This document shows positions 21,242 through 32,376 of a stretch of 64,000 bases of DNA, one piece after another. This DNA comes from Loripinus fragilis (Eukaryota; Mollusca; Bivalvia; Lucinida; Lucinidae), in assembly GCA_964019695.1 (NCBI GenBank), contig OZ026520.1, positions 28,678,120 through 28,742,119 of the forward strand, read 5' to 3'. The notes beneath the pieces are model-generated. The model saw only the letters and a program-made list of their open reading frames with translations, did not search any database and had not been told where the DNA came from. The translations under genes were made by a program, and so were the position numbers. The stretch's first letter is position 1. Every line of letters starts with the position of its first letter.

Positions 21242-24112
21242 TTAAGTCGGAACCGTCATAGAGTCTGAAGTCCGACCCATCAGCGTGCAATTAAAGAGGA
21301 AAGCAAAGTTGCCAACCGTGATTGGGTTGACAACCAAGCATACAGTCTGTTGCAATACATTAATGTTATAGCCAATCTTTTTATAATGGAAAATTATTTT
21401 AATGAACTGTGCTGAAAAATTATTAGAGCCAACAATCTTCTTCAATTTATACACCAAGTCACCATAGAATTCAGATTCCGAAAGTCCACGGCGTAAGAGA
21501 AATTTAAGTCCAACTTGGAATTTAGATATCAAATCATAGTATTGTCTATAAAATTTAGAAAAGGTTTTGCGAAAATTATGATACCGATAGCCTTGTTTAA
21601 GAAGTTTCTGAGTTAACGATTTATTGCGAGTGTTGAAGTCAGTAATATAGCTAGATGCTCTAGCAAACCGAATGAGCTGAGAGATAAAGACTCCATAGGA
21701 TGTAGAGCGAGGAACATCACCATCTAAAAACGGGAAATTGACAATTTCAAAATCAAAGTCATCACGTTTATCATAAATTTTGGTAGACCCTATATCATTA
21801 GAAACAGACAAATGCAAATCTAAAAATGCAGCTTCGGTATCAGAGGTATTGGCTTTATTAAGTTGGAGCTCTAAAGGGTATATTTGATTTACCATATTGT
21901 GAAAATAAACATTATTAATGTTTAAAATATCGTCCAAATATCTGGATGTAGTGTTAAACGCATCAATAACATCAGCCTGCTTATTATCAGAAGAAGACAT
22001 CATAAAGTCCCTCTCATAACAAAACAGGAATAAATCTGCAACCAAGGGAGCACAATTAGTGCCCATAGGAATCCCAACTACTTGTCTATACAGCTTGGTG
22101 CCAAATTGAATAAAAATGTTGTCCAACAAAAAGGTCAGTGCATCACATACATTTTGACATGACCATGCATGATAATTTTTAGGTTTTTCCGAAGTAAAAA
22201 ATGCAGTGTAAAGAGTAGAAAAATCATAAGTAGACAAACTGGTCGCATTGAAATCTCTAGCTTTAAGTTTATCTAAAATTTCACCTGAATTTTTACAGTA
22301 TCTCTCATATACCTTTTCACAGTACTTGATAACAGGTTTTTTAACAGCTGTAAGACACGGGGTTAACAATTTAGAAAAAAAGAGTATGATCAGGAAATAC
22401 CACAATCACAAACCCCAGACAACCCCGTCGCACCGTGAGGAAGAGCCACTCTCTGTTGTCGTACAAGAACTAGAATTAGCAATAAATCTTGCTTTATAGG
22501 GTTTTTATGGAGTTTAGGTAACCAGTACAACGTAGGAACTTTGTCTTGATTTTCTTTAGCTTTGACACCAAAATGTAGGGCTGTATGACAACCATGCCCA
22601 TCGACAATCACCCTCTCACTCAAAGAAGGATGCAGTTTACGAGATCTGTTTCATGTTTATTTGAACAAATTTGAATATCATTTTTTGCGGTTGCATATAA
22701 ATAAAACAGACAAATTTTGCTTTTCCACGCATAACAGACATGTCCCTAGTATTGCTAAGTAGACAAGATGGCAAATTAAAGCATAGTCATGAACGGCAGC
22801 CCTAAAAACATCCCCACCCCCCTTTAACTGATTTTAAGAGTTAAAACGGTGTATCCTCTAGGAAAATGTCAATTTAAGTGTGAAATTTTCCTTTAAGTTT
22901 AGAGGAAAACTCAGTCTATTTTTTTCAAATGAGAAACAGCCTATGTGCGCCTGTTTTTGATTTGAGCTTAATAAGTTCTTCCATACAAGTGCCCAAATGG
23001 GTATCTCATGTATAAAATAATTCTTTAAAGAATTTTGAAAAACAAATTCTCAAAACTGACAACCACCTCATTTTCTTAGATATTTTAAGTATCTATCGCC
23101 GATAAAACTGATCACCAAAAATTGCAATTGAGTATTTTGCATACAATTTAGTGTTGGTATGGAAACTGTAAACCCTAAAATTTCATGTTCAAGTCGCTTC
23201 CAACAAGTAAATATCCAACTGGAATGCTTTCTTTTCTAACAGAACACACTTTAATTATTTATGTACAAATATAAAAGGTTTCAAGAGAAAATTAAGAACT
23301 GTTTTTTTATGACTGCGTATTCCTGGAGATCAGACTAGCCAATGGAAATCAATTATTTCCAAATATAACGAGAAATAAATGAGTAACGGCATTTTCAAAT
23401 TTGTTCAAATAAACATGAAACACCTCTTGTATAGGCATTAGTGTCAACAAGCTCACGCTTAAGAGTATTAATATAATACAATCGTCAAACAACTACAACA
23501 TTGTTAGCAGCTTTATCTGCTGGAGCCAAAACATAGTTAATATAAAAATCCTGGATACCTCGTTTAAAATGACGAAAAGAAGATTTAGGTTTAGGGGATA
23601 AAAGATGTGTATTACGAGAGTAAAATGAAATACGAGTATCAATAATTTTAAAAATGTTAATCTTCCATTCCTTCAAGGCATCAGGTTCAACATTTTCCCG
23701 TTTGCACCAAAGATTACTGAAGTCATTTAAAGAAGCAGCGATCTCTCTACGACATTTAGGGAAATCAATATTAGAGGGAAATCTATATTTAGGACCTTTA
23801 GAAATAATATTGCGAGCTCTAGCATCAGGAATGACATTTAGATTACCTGTAATCACATGACCTGCAGAGGGATATAAATAATTAGAATTCTGACAATCTC
23901 AGAAGTCAGGAGTAATTTGGAATAGATGAAATCACTGAATTATCCTTAAAGATACTATGTAAATCAATAAACTCCATACCTTTGTTAATGAACGGAATTT
24001 TGATAAAATGTCGTTTATGGTTGACCTCAGAATCAATATAAGGACTAAGGAATTGTTGAACATAACACCATGTAAAGCATATTTTTATTTGTAAAATCCT
24101 CCATAGTTTCAA
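21242..24112 (-). pseudogene. Reverse transcriptase remnant of the Penelope-type element
   Basis: The longest intact block (21242-22405, 387 codons) carries RT motifs in order: YDFSTLYTAF, QVVGIPMGTNCAPLVADLF, SRYLDDILNI (the catalytic DD) and AAFLDLHLSV, then a conserved C-terminal part. Upstream blocks in other frames carry TLYWLPKLHKNP (22447-22623), VLAPADKAANNVVVV (23485-23856) and a further N-terminal block (23906-24112). Frame breaks near 22400 and 23880, and the nested insertion, make it inactive. It sits in the intron between exons 11 and 12, in the same direction as the host gene. Confidence 0.85.
22648..23421. mobile_element. 774-bp inverted-repeat element nested in the retroelement
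   Basis: The 28-bp ends are perfect inverted copies starting GTTTCATGTTTATTTGAA. It splits the retroelement's coding region between the ADKAANN block and the LPKLHK block. I saw no clear target duplication and no transposase frame. Confidence 0.82.
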
Positions 24113-24222
24113 AACACCTAAAACCTGTTTTTTGATATGATGTTTACCAGGCTGGCCTTTGAAAATGCATGTTGAATCACTAGAATCTCAAAAGACACCT
24201 ATCTAGTATATTGTTTATTTAC

Positions 24223-24312
24223 CTGCTCCATATGTTGAAGTTGCATCTGCTCCTCCACTACCAAACTCCAATATTCTACTGTCCACAGATCCATATATAA
24301 TACCAGGTCCTC
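24223..24312 (-). CDS. Exon 11 of giant repeat-protein gene, GGPG segment
   Basis: 90 nt, phase 1 at both ends, so it could be skipped without a frameshift. It codes GGPGIIYGSVDSRILEFGSG and GADATSTYGAG. The acceptor (ATTTGAAG) has a poor polypyrimidine tract, so this exon may be weakly or alternatively spliced (inference). Donor is GCAG|GTAAAT. Confidence 0.82.
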
Positions 24313-24355
24313 CTTCAAATAGTATTTTAACATATTTAAAAAATACATTTAAATA

Positions 24356-24690
24356 GAGGATCTTACTTGAGTGCTCATGTTTTATTGAATTTATTAAACG
24401 AGTTGGGGAAAAGAGATAAAATGCAAGGCTTGCCGAGCATTTTATCTCTTTTTCGCAACGAGTTTAATAAATTCAATAATACAAGAGCACGATTGTTAGA
24501 TTCTATTTATCATCTGACAAATACTTTGAAATCTCATTTCTGGCGTAAAAACGTTATGATTTTGTCATCATGTACGCAACGTTGTTATGGACGTAATAAC
24601 GTTTCCCGTAAATCGATAAACCACTAGTGGTTTACAGATTTTATTGCATGGCGTTATTTCACTCCCAGACGCGACGTCATATGATAATGA
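24356..24690 (+). mobile_element. MITE family B, copy 5
   Basis: Begins GAGGATCTTACTTGAGTGCT, with the hairpin GATAAAATGC/GCATTTTATC and the AACCACTAGTGGTTT palindrome, and ends GACGTCATATGATAA. It starts about 43 bp from the exon 11 acceptor. Confidence 0.85.
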
Positions 24691-24701
24691 AATTTTACAT
24701 A

Positions 24702-25284
24702 TACTGACGGACTTTAAAACACTTGGATATCAACTTTAATTTATGTCTCTAAAAAGAAGGCAGAACAACAATTTTGATTGTATGTTTAATAAGCATTCAT
24801 TTGTAAGTAAAACATGGAAAACTTGTCCAACTAAGGTGAACTTAATGTATTAAAATGTAAACTTTTTGAAATAGGGGTCAACTCTTTCAAGTGACCAAAT
24901 GTTATGAATGAAAGATTCCCCACTTCTGTTAATCAAGAAACACTAGAAGCATCAAATTTGAATCATGGACCTTGTTTGTCATCGAGGAATCACTCTCATA
25001 TTGAGTGGCAGGTCTACGATACAGCTTATTTGCGTATATGACGTTTATCTGGGTGTACCTCTTCAATTATTAGCTTAAAATCTTCTCTACTTAAGAAATA
25101 TTTAAATGGCTAAATTCATACGGAACAGATAACGTCGTCCAGTTTAGTTGTACATTTAAAACTAAAGTGTTTGCTGGAAAAGCCAACTCACGATGACCTT
25201 ATCGAAGCAAAGGAAGTTTACATTCAACAGGCTTTTGGAAGATATAAGGGGAAGTTAGTGTTGCGTAATTAAAGTCCGTCAGTA
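24702..25284. mobile_element. TA-flanked 583-bp element
   Basis: Ends TACTGACGGACTTTAA and TTAAAGTCCGTCAGTA are perfect inverses. No transposase frame. Probably a non-autonomous Tc1/mariner-like element. Confidence 0.78.
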
Positions 25285-25442
25285 TAGTAGCAATAAATTG
25301 AAAACATGGGTTTATCATTAAGTGATTTAACCAATAAATTTTCTCTATAAAGAAGTTCTCTAACATGTTAAACCAAACCTGATATACATTTCTTCCTGCT
25401 CATATATATAATGGTTGAATGGTGTACAAAACAATGATGATG

Positions 25443-25928
25443 AGACTCATCTAAAAGTAATGAGTATGACCAGGAAACGTCACAGTCACACACTGCAGAC
25501 CAACTTATGGCACCATGAGGAGAGAAACAGAACACATAACAGCCATGTGACATCAAGAAGACAATTAACCCTTAAAGCGCCAATCGCGACTGCAGCAGAC
25601 GGCAAACTTTGTGACATCTTTCCTAATTTTCGAAAAAAATAAGATATGATATTTCATGAGAATTGTCTGCCAGCAGACAATTCTCATGAAATATCATGCC
25701 TTATCTGTTATTTTTGAAAAAGCAGCAAAATTTGAAATTGTTGTCTGCTGCAAATTATAGGTGGCGCTTTATGGGTTAAAGTAAAGCAACCAGCTCTCGC
25801 TTCCTTAGTTAGTCTAATGCAAAACTAGAAAAGACATAAGAACTGCATAATAAAACAAGGACCAAATCCCAAGCCCACACAAACAATGGCAGCAACAATA
25901 AACAATAAATCAAGAACAACAGAGCCAT
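25443..25928 (-). mobile_element. Family U fragment, copy 2, split by a MITE
   Basis: Two halves (25443-25564 and 25780-25928) match other family U copies. They are separated exactly by the TTAA-flanked MITE at 25569-25775. The right edge abuts pearl-like copy 3. Confidence 0.65.
25569..25775. mobile_element. MITE family G, copy 2, TTAA target
   Basis: TTAA on both sides (25565-25568, 25776-25779). Ends CCCTTAAAGCGCCA and TGGCGCTTTATGGG. The centre is a long palindrome, TTCATGAGAATTGTCTGCC and inverse. Confidence 0.85.
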
Positions 25929-27033
25929 AATGAAAAAAGTCAATAAGCAATGCTTATTAGATACCCCCCGCACAGTAAGAGTCAGAGAAAAAACTTGTCA
26001 AGTTATAGTTCAAACCAGCAGACTTTAGTTTTGAAAAGAAGATTTCAGTATAATATGTGCAAACAAAAATTATAACACTCCTTCATGCATATGTTCAATG
26101 TGTCTACATTGTATCCGCAAAGTATCAAATTGCTCCATTAAAAGCTGTGGTAGAAGTTGATTGGCCTATTAAGGCACCATCTATGCATATACAAAAGCCA
26201 TATTAGGGAAAAATTGTCTAAGTTCTCACAGCTGTCATTTTGTCAAAAAAATTTTTTTTCTGAACCAAACTCCTTCATGCATATGTTCAATGTGCTTACA
26301 TTGTATCAGCAAAGTATCAAATTGCTCCATCAAAAGCTGTGGTAGGAGTTGATCGGCCCATAAAGGCACCATCTATGCATATACAAAAGCCCTATAAGGG
26401 AAATATTGTCCAAGTTCTCACAGCTGTCATTTTGTCAAAAATTATTTTTTCTAAACCAAACTCCTACATGCATATGTTCAATGTGTCTACATTGTATAGG
26501 AAAAGTATCAAATTGCTCCATCAAAAGCTGTGGTAGGAGTTGATCGGCCCATAAAGGCACCATCTATGCATATACAAAAGCCCTATTAGGGAAATATTGT
26601 CTAAGTTCTCACAGCTGTCATTTTGTCAAAAATTATTTTTTCTGAACCAAACTCCTTCATGCATATGTTCAATGTGCTTACATTGTATAGGAAAAGTATC
26701 AAATTGTTCCATCAAAAGCTGTGGTAGGAGTTGATGGGCCCATGTATGGCCTATAATAGCATAAGCATAAAACCCTATATTAAAAGCTATTTAGAACTAC
26801 AAAGGGAAATAAGTCTGATAGAATTGGCCCCTAGCCCTTACTTTTTTGTCTAAAAAATTTGTCTTGCATATATGAACATGTTTGCAAGGTTTAATGAAAA
26901 TCCAGCAATGACTCTTCAAGATATTAAGGAAACAAAGCATTACGGACGGACGGACGCACGGACACACGGACGGACGGACGGACAACGTGAAAACAGTATA
27001 CCCCTTACAAACAAAGTTTGCGGGGGGTATAAT
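25929..27033 (+). mobile_element. Pearl-like / Helentron-like element, copy 3
   Basis: 5' palindrome AATAAGCAATGCTTATT, four ~194-bp core units, tail, ACGG microsatellite (GGACGGACGGACGGAC) and the 3' hairpin TATACCCC...CAAAC-AAA-GTTTGCGGGGGGTATA. It is the least decayed of the three copies. Confidence 0.88.
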
Positions 27034-27129
27034 AAACCATAATGCAATGATGTATGAACCCTACTTATTGTGAGATGAGCCTGCCTATGTTCCAACATAT
27101 GAAATGGTCACTTCTGTAAATTTTGTTTG

Positions 27130-27256
27130 TTTGTTTGATTTGATTTTTTACGTCCCATCAACAATCTTTCAGTTATGTAGGAACGGGTCTTCCTGGGTTG
27201 AACCAGTGCTAAGCTAGGATTAATGTGACTTGCTCAAGGACATAACACAGTGACTC
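27130..27256 (-). mobile_element. SINE copy 3, head missing
   Basis: Matches the body and 3' end of the tRNA-headed SINE (ACGTCCCATCAACAATC, ACGGGTCTTCCTGGGTTG, TTGCTCAAGGAC). The tRNA-like head is absent. Confidence 0.8.
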
Positions 27257-27531
27257 TTCTGTAAATACCCAGATAATGATTGATTGTAGAATAGAGGTTA
27301 AACTTAAGGATTATTGTAAAGTGATAACAAAAGTGCCTTCAAGGTCTCAAAAAAGAATGTTTATGATTGCTTCTACAGGCTTCAGTCAAGATGGGGGCAA
27401 ATTTAGATGCATATAGTGACAGCAATAAGATCTTTCATGCACCCACAAGTACTATAGGAACACCATAGGTTAACTATTGGGAGTGAGAAACTTAGACCGA
27501 TATGTTTAGGCATATGGGTAAGTAATGTTAA

Positions 27532-27773
27532 CCCTTAAAGCACCAAGAAAAAAAACTGCATCTGAAAATGTCGTCTGCTGAAGTCGTCTGCTGCAAATAA
27601 CTGCCAAACATTACTAACAAATTAAGTATAGAAGCAAACAACGTGGACCCAGAACAGACTGCTCCTATAGGAGCAGTCTGATCTGGGTCCACACTGTTTG
27701 CCAAAGAGGCTTCTTAAAAATTTCACCAGACGAGAAAAGCAGACGACTTTAGTTGCGAATGGCGCATTAAGGG
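27532..27773. mobile_element. MITE family G, copy 3, beside exon 10 donor
   Basis: TTAA on both sides (27528-27531, 27774-27777). Ends CCCTTAAAGCACCA and TGGCGCATTAAGGG; centre CAGACTGCTCC|TATA|GGAGCAGTCTG. Only 16 bp separate its target duplication from the exon 10 donor at 27793. Confidence 0.87.
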
Positions 27774-27793
27774 TTAAAATAGTTGGGTATTAC

Positions 27794-28004
27794 CTGCTGT
27801 ATTACCACTCCCGCCTCTGCCACCATAGCCACCACCAGCCTTACTGTAACCAGCACCCTGGCCACCTAAGAGACCTTGTCCAGAAAGTGTGACCTTTCCT
27901 TTCTTATCAACTTTCATTATATCTGTAGTTATGTTAAGGTTTCTTGCTTTCAGAAGTCCTCCAGCTTCAACAGTTATCATGCCTGCTTCATGTGCTGTTC
28001 CAAC
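27794..28004 (-). CDS. Exon 10 of giant repeat-protein gene, beta then Gly-rich
   Basis: 211 nt, phase 0 in and phase 1 out; acceptor GTTTTAG, donor GCAG|GTAATA. The first half codes rung-like strands (GMITVEAGGLLKARNLNITT, then GKVTLSGQG). The second half is Gly-rich (GGQGAGYSKAGGGYGGRGG). It therefore contains the switch from beta-helix to Gly-rich sequence, the same switch seen at the end of exon 2. Confidence 0.9.
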
Positions 28005-28057
28005 CTAAAACAAATGCAGTGCATCCTCAATAACACTGTGCATAGTTTAAACATGAC

Positions 28058-28298
28058 CTTAAAACCGTTGCCTCATAGAGACGCCTTTTAAAACTTTTGC
28101 AAACAGAGCAGACCAAGATCAGCAGTAGCCTGATCAGGGTCTACTCTGTTTGCTTGTGGAAATATGCTTAGATATGATCCTACACTAGTGGACCTGACAA
28201 GTAATTTCTTCGTTTTATGTACAAAGGTGAAAGCTTATTTATATAAATATTCATAGTGGGTGGATCTTAGCATGAATATTCATGAAGGAAAGGGTTAA
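28058..28298. mobile_element. Repeat family H, copy 1
   Basis: Shares CTCATAGAGACGC, AAACAGAGCAGACC, TCCTACACTAGTGGACCTGA and TCATGAAGGAAAGGGTTAA with 61228-61503 and, in part, 52795-52912. It holds an inverted pair, GAGCAGACCAAGATCAG / CTGATCAGGGTCTACTC. Confidence 0.7.
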
Positions 28299-28559
28299 AT
28301 TGACTATCCTTGAAATGATCCATGATGTGTTTCTATGAAAACGTTGCAGCCCAGAATGATCAATATACTGATGCTTTGTTCATGAAAACATTGTGTGCAT
28401 TTTTTGATGCTGTGATGACGTGATGGCATTCCATTGTTTGCAAGTTGATGCCATTTTGTTTAGAGAAATCCCTTGTGAGAAAAGGATATTTTAATGCTTT
28501 GGCTGCAATTTTGGTTTTAATCAGGTAAAATGTGCAAGCATAGTGATCACATATGTTAA

Positions 28560-29560
28560 TTTCCATTGCATTAACACTTGCCGGGCCCTGGGTAGATGTT
28601 TAAGCACTCAGCTTAATGGTCTCATGTTCAAATAGCTTCCATGGGTTACAGTAAATATTAATGTATGAAACAACATAAGTGATTCCTATAAATTATTGAT
28701 ATCATTATCATCACAGAAGTATTTTATCTGAGCTTTTACAGCCATTGATCAGTCTTCATTCAGGTAGCACGGTAAAGTCCACAGGGTTAAATTATTATCT
28801 CACCGGGTATAAATGCCACACATTTCCAGACAGGAGTTGTGCAGGTACAAGATGCTTCTTGTCCTGAGTCTTAAAAAATTATATGTAAACAAAACATGGA
28901 CTAGACAGGTCAGAAGAACAAATAAGTTGCATGTTTTAAGTTTAATGCTTTATCGTTTAACTTTGAATGTAATCACTATGTACAGTCTCAATGAAATCAA
29001 CTAAGGATACTATAAATAAAATAAAAGACAGGTTCAGATGTTGTAGCTAACTAGTTGTTGTTTCGATACAATGATATTTTGACATCTCTAATTCACTTTA
29101 CCTCATATGTTTGGCATCATGAAGGATAAGCAAGTTTGTGAAAGTATAATGCAATCATCATATATTACTTACCACAGCACATACTTAATGGTTTGGACAA
29201 AATACTACATTAATTTTGCTCTCTAGGTAGGGTATGACATTACTTTCTCAATGTAAGATACATATTGTCTTCAATGTTAAATTGAATATACCATACAGTA
29301 AGCATATTTTTCACAATCTTTGATCACTGGGGACTTTGACAATTTTTTAGTACAGTAACTGTTGTATACCTATATAACATAAATTGAATATATCAAGCAG
29401 TGTAGATCCAGGTAAGATGTTACAGAAATTGCATTCCAATCTAAAAAAGCAAGTCTACATTGTTCAATTACATTGTGTATAATTCAGGCTTGTTTAATTC
29501 AGTTCTGTACCCGTGCTTTTTCCCTGACATTAACAGAGTAAAATTATTGTTCTATATATA
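28560..29560. other. Intron stretch, nothing recognised
   Basis: No exon, inverted repeat or repeat family found in about 1 kb. Confidence 0.45.
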
Positions 29561-29574
29561 GCCTAAACCCTTAA

Positions 29575-29804
29575 AGTGACAATCAGCTTGCAGCATGACT
29601 TTTTTTTCATTTAGTTGTCTCAATAAGGCTTGATAATGTAAATTGTCTTATTGGGCCGCGAAGTGACTAGTGTTTTCTCCTCCAAAGCAATAACAATACT
29701 CTAGAACCACATTTTCTTGCATATGGGATACAAAATATTGAGAGTTTACCCAAGGATAGAAATACTTAACTTGACCATCATATTATCCAAACCAGGCTGT
29801 CACT
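29575..29804. mobile_element. TTAA-flanked 230-bp MITE
   Basis: TTAA at 29571-29574 and 29805-29808. The ends AGTGACA and TGTCACT are inverted over a short span only. Confidence 0.6.
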
Positions 29805-30107
29805 TTAAAGTGATGTCATCATGCTATGTCATATCTCAGGGTATTCAGGAACTTCTAGGAGCTATTTTTTATTAAATAATAAAATAAATGCGGAATTTGA
29901 TGATTAGCAAGACAAAGAATCCATTATATGTGTTATGTAATGATAGAAAAACCCATCACTTGGGATTACCATTTGTCATAACCAGGCTGGCCGAGTGATG
30001 CCAATTGGTGATTCTAGGGATTCCTACCTTCACCCACTTGGTAGATTTAAATATTCTTTGACTTTTTGAAAGGGTCATCCATGGCCCATATAAGAATAAG
30101 TATATAC

Positions 30108-30235
30108 CTTCAGTTCCCATGCATCCATAGACTGCTGATATACAGAGTGAAATTCCAGGACTCCGTTATATTGAATGGTAAGATTAGAAAGTTCTAAAAG
30201 TCTTTCTCCAGCTAGTCCAAGGTTCAATGTAGCAC
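30108..30235 (-). CDS. Exon 9 of giant repeat-protein gene
   Basis: 128 nt, phase 1 in and phase 0 out; acceptor ATTTTAG, donor AAG|GTATAT. It codes short alternating hydrophobic strands (ATLNLGLAGERLLELSNLTI, then YNGVLEFHSVYQQ), as expected for beta-solenoid rungs. A possible N-glycosylation site (NLT) is present. Confidence 0.88.
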
Positions 30236-30291
30236 CTAAAATATTGTATGGACACATCTTTATAAAAAAGACCAGACTACATAAGCATTAA

Positions 30292-30482
30292 ACCCTTTAC
30301 TCCATAGGCTATTTTAGATCATGAAGTCATTTTCTATTGTTAAGCAATGTTTTGAATACTTTTGAAAATATTATGGAAAATGGAGCATTTGCTCCAAAAG
30401 AGCAAATGCTCCATTTTCCATTATTTTTCAAAAACATGGTATTTCAAAGAAGACAAAAGGCGTAAATACGGAGTAAAGGGTT
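30292..30482. mobile_element. Hairpin MITE with CCCTTTACTCC ends
   Basis: Ends TTAAACCCTTTACTCC and GGAGTAAAGGGTTAA. The centre is the long palindrome GGAAAATGGAGCATTTGCTC and inverse. It starts about 55 bp from the exon 9 acceptor. Confidence 0.82.
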
Positions 30483-30544
30483 AATTAATTGTAAATTATA
30501 AAAGATAAATTGTTGTAAATTTTGTACTTCTGCTCTAGATTAGG

Positions 30545-30876
30545 TTGTTTGTTTTGTTTGTTTGTTTTGTTGCTTTACGTCCCAAGTCAATAGCTATGGT
30601 CATGGCGGGACGGTCAGTTCACCTAACCACACTTTTTTCCTGGGCAAACTTGAACAAGCAGTTAACCAGTACTTCATGCACATACTTTCACTTGTAACTG
30701 ACAACAATCTTCTTGAATGATTCAGCGGAAGGGAGGAGAATGACCGTAGAAATTATTTCATTATCAATCTCCACGAAAATATGGGACCGGGCCGGGATCG
30801 AACTCGCGACCCCTGGATCTGCAGTCAGACTCGCATTTGTTGCCAGACACGTTATCGACTGCGCTACACGGCCCAG
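30545..30876 (-). mobile_element. Second type of tRNA-headed SINE
   Basis: On the minus strand the head reads GGGCCGTGTAGCGCAGTCGA with a B-box-like GTTCGATCCCGG. The long body ends in TTTGCTTTACGTCCC-like sequence and a TTTGTTTG run on the plus strand. Unrelated in head sequence to the SINE at 15909. Confidence 0.8.
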
Positions 30877-31310
30877 TCTAGATTAGGTTTATTGTATCAT
30901 ATGAATGGTGTATAGGGCACATCCATCTGAAGAGTACAAGCAGCATGAGCCAGCCAGCACAAGAGATTCTAATGCTCATCAGATCCACAAGCACCCTGCA
31001 CTAGCTGCTAACATACCCAAAAATATGGTATAATATAAAGGGTTAGGTCCGAAATCCCAGATCACACTAGGGTTAGTGGTTTTATATTTCGATGAACATC
31101 TACAGAAGTCAATAAATGGCTGTAAAGCATATAGCATGCATTTAAAAATGGCAATATCTCAAAATTCTCAAAATTATCAAAAAAGGTGTTCATGTTTAGA
31201 TTGATTACCATTTTTAAAAGAACTCAAAATATTCTTGTCTAGAAACGTCTTATGTTTTTTTTTCAAAATGATCAAATACACTAGAGTATTTTAAATCACG
31301 TTGAGATATT

Positions 31311-31788
31311 ACTGTTTTTGAATGTTTTCTATATTTTCTAAGGCTTTATGGTTTTACTTCACCCTTTTATTTGGTCCAAAGAAATCTGTAACTTTCTTCA
31401 AAGGGTTTAATTAGACTCATATAAATTACTTTTTAATACTTTTTCAAGTAATATATACAGTAAAACCTGTCAAAAACAGCCACTCAAAAATAGACAAAAC
31501 AAAGGTCTTAATGACAACTGGTAGCTTAATGCAGGTCAAAAGTATTGCAGAATGCTCCCTTTGGAGCATTCTGCAAAACTTTTGACCTGCATTAAACAAT
31601 AATTGGTCTTGAATCTTTTTGAGAGTGGCCATTTTAAACAAGTTTTACTGTATTCTTGAATGTTTTCTATATTTTCTAAGGCTTTATGGTTGTACTTCAC
31701 TTTTTATTTGGTCCAAAGAAATCTGTAACTTTCTTCAAAGGGTTTAATTAGACTCATATAAATTACTTTTTAAAACTTTTCCATGTGA
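31311..31788. repeat. 135-bp direct repeat flanking a MITE
   Basis: 31311-31448 and 31649-31788 match closely (TTGAATGTTTTCTATATTTTC through ATATAAATTACTTTTTAA). Family A MITE copy 3 lies between them. The host sequence was evidently duplicated in tandem around or with the MITE. Confidence 0.85.
31456..31652. mobile_element. Hairpin MITE family A, copy 3
   Basis: TA-flanked; ends ACAGTAAAACCTGTCAAA and AAGTTTTACTGTA; centre GAATGCTCC|GGAGCATTC. Confidence 0.82.
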
Positions 31789-31839
31789 AATATAGATTTT
31801 AACTACTCCATACTAGCTAAACAATTTTGTGTTTTAACA

Positions 31840-32106
31840 ACAACAGAATCTAGGGCGAAGATTTGGAGAAAGTAAAATGCATTTAAGCCCCCCCCCCTTT
31901 GTTTTTGTTTTGGTATGCATTACTTTGTGTCCTTTCTTGTTTTGCAATCATCTTGAAGAGGAAGACAGAGCTAGTCTCTTTGCTTTTATTGTCTAACGGA
32001 TGGCTTGTTACTGTAAATGTTCTGTGGCTCTTCCTCACGGTGCCATGGGTTGGTGTGCAGTGTGTGACTGTGGTCTTTCCTGATCATACTCACTTACTTT
32101 TAGACT
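31840..32106 (+). mobile_element. Family U fragment, copy 3
   Basis: Plus-strand copy: CAACAACAGAATCTAGGGCG, a poly-C run, TCTTGTTTTGCAATCATCTT, GGCTCTTCCTCACGGTGCC, ending CCTGATCATACTCACTTAC. Confidence 0.7.
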
Positions 32107-32130
32107 AATACAGTAATGTTTATCTAATAT

Positions 32131-32367
32131 GGGCCTAGACACGAGAAAACATGTCTTCGGTGGTTATCGAACAACAAAAGTGCAGACCACCCTGCGCATC
32201 CGCACGGTCTGATCAGCGCCTTTGTTATTCGCTTAGTGGAAAGTATCCTATCAAAACTTGACACAAGCAAATTTTCAATTTTCTAGCTGGTCTTTGTAGC
32301 TGAGGAGACTGGTTTGAACCTCACTTAGTCGGAAACCCCGAAAACAGGTATTTTCGCGACAAGACCC
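32131..32367. mobile_element. MITE family C, copy 2, beside exon 8 donor
   Basis: Ends GGGCCTAGACACGAGAAAAC and the inverse near TTTTCGCGACAAGACCC. The inner hairpin is CTGCGCATCCGCACGGTCTGATC. Its end is about 9 bp from the exon 8 donor at 32376. Confidence 0.8.
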
Positions 32368-32376
32368 ATATTATAC

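Larger units (their letters stand above)
20608..24120 (-). mobile_element. Penelope-type retroelement, broken, with insertions
   Basis: A minus-strand retroelement whose coding remnants run from 24112 to 21242 and whose non-coding 3' end runs to about 20608, ending in a short CTTA repeat. The 3' end holds a ~95-bp tandem duplication (21100-21194 and 21195-21290). It is interrupted by a 774-bp DNA element (22648-23421) and a ~65-bp piece of family U (22383-22448). No GIY-YIG endonuclease was seen after the RT, so assignment to Penelope rests on RT motifs only. Confidence 0.75.

Noticed and set aside
30790..30876. Possible tRNA gene on the minus strand
   Set aside because: Head of a second SINE type with a long non-tRNA body attached.
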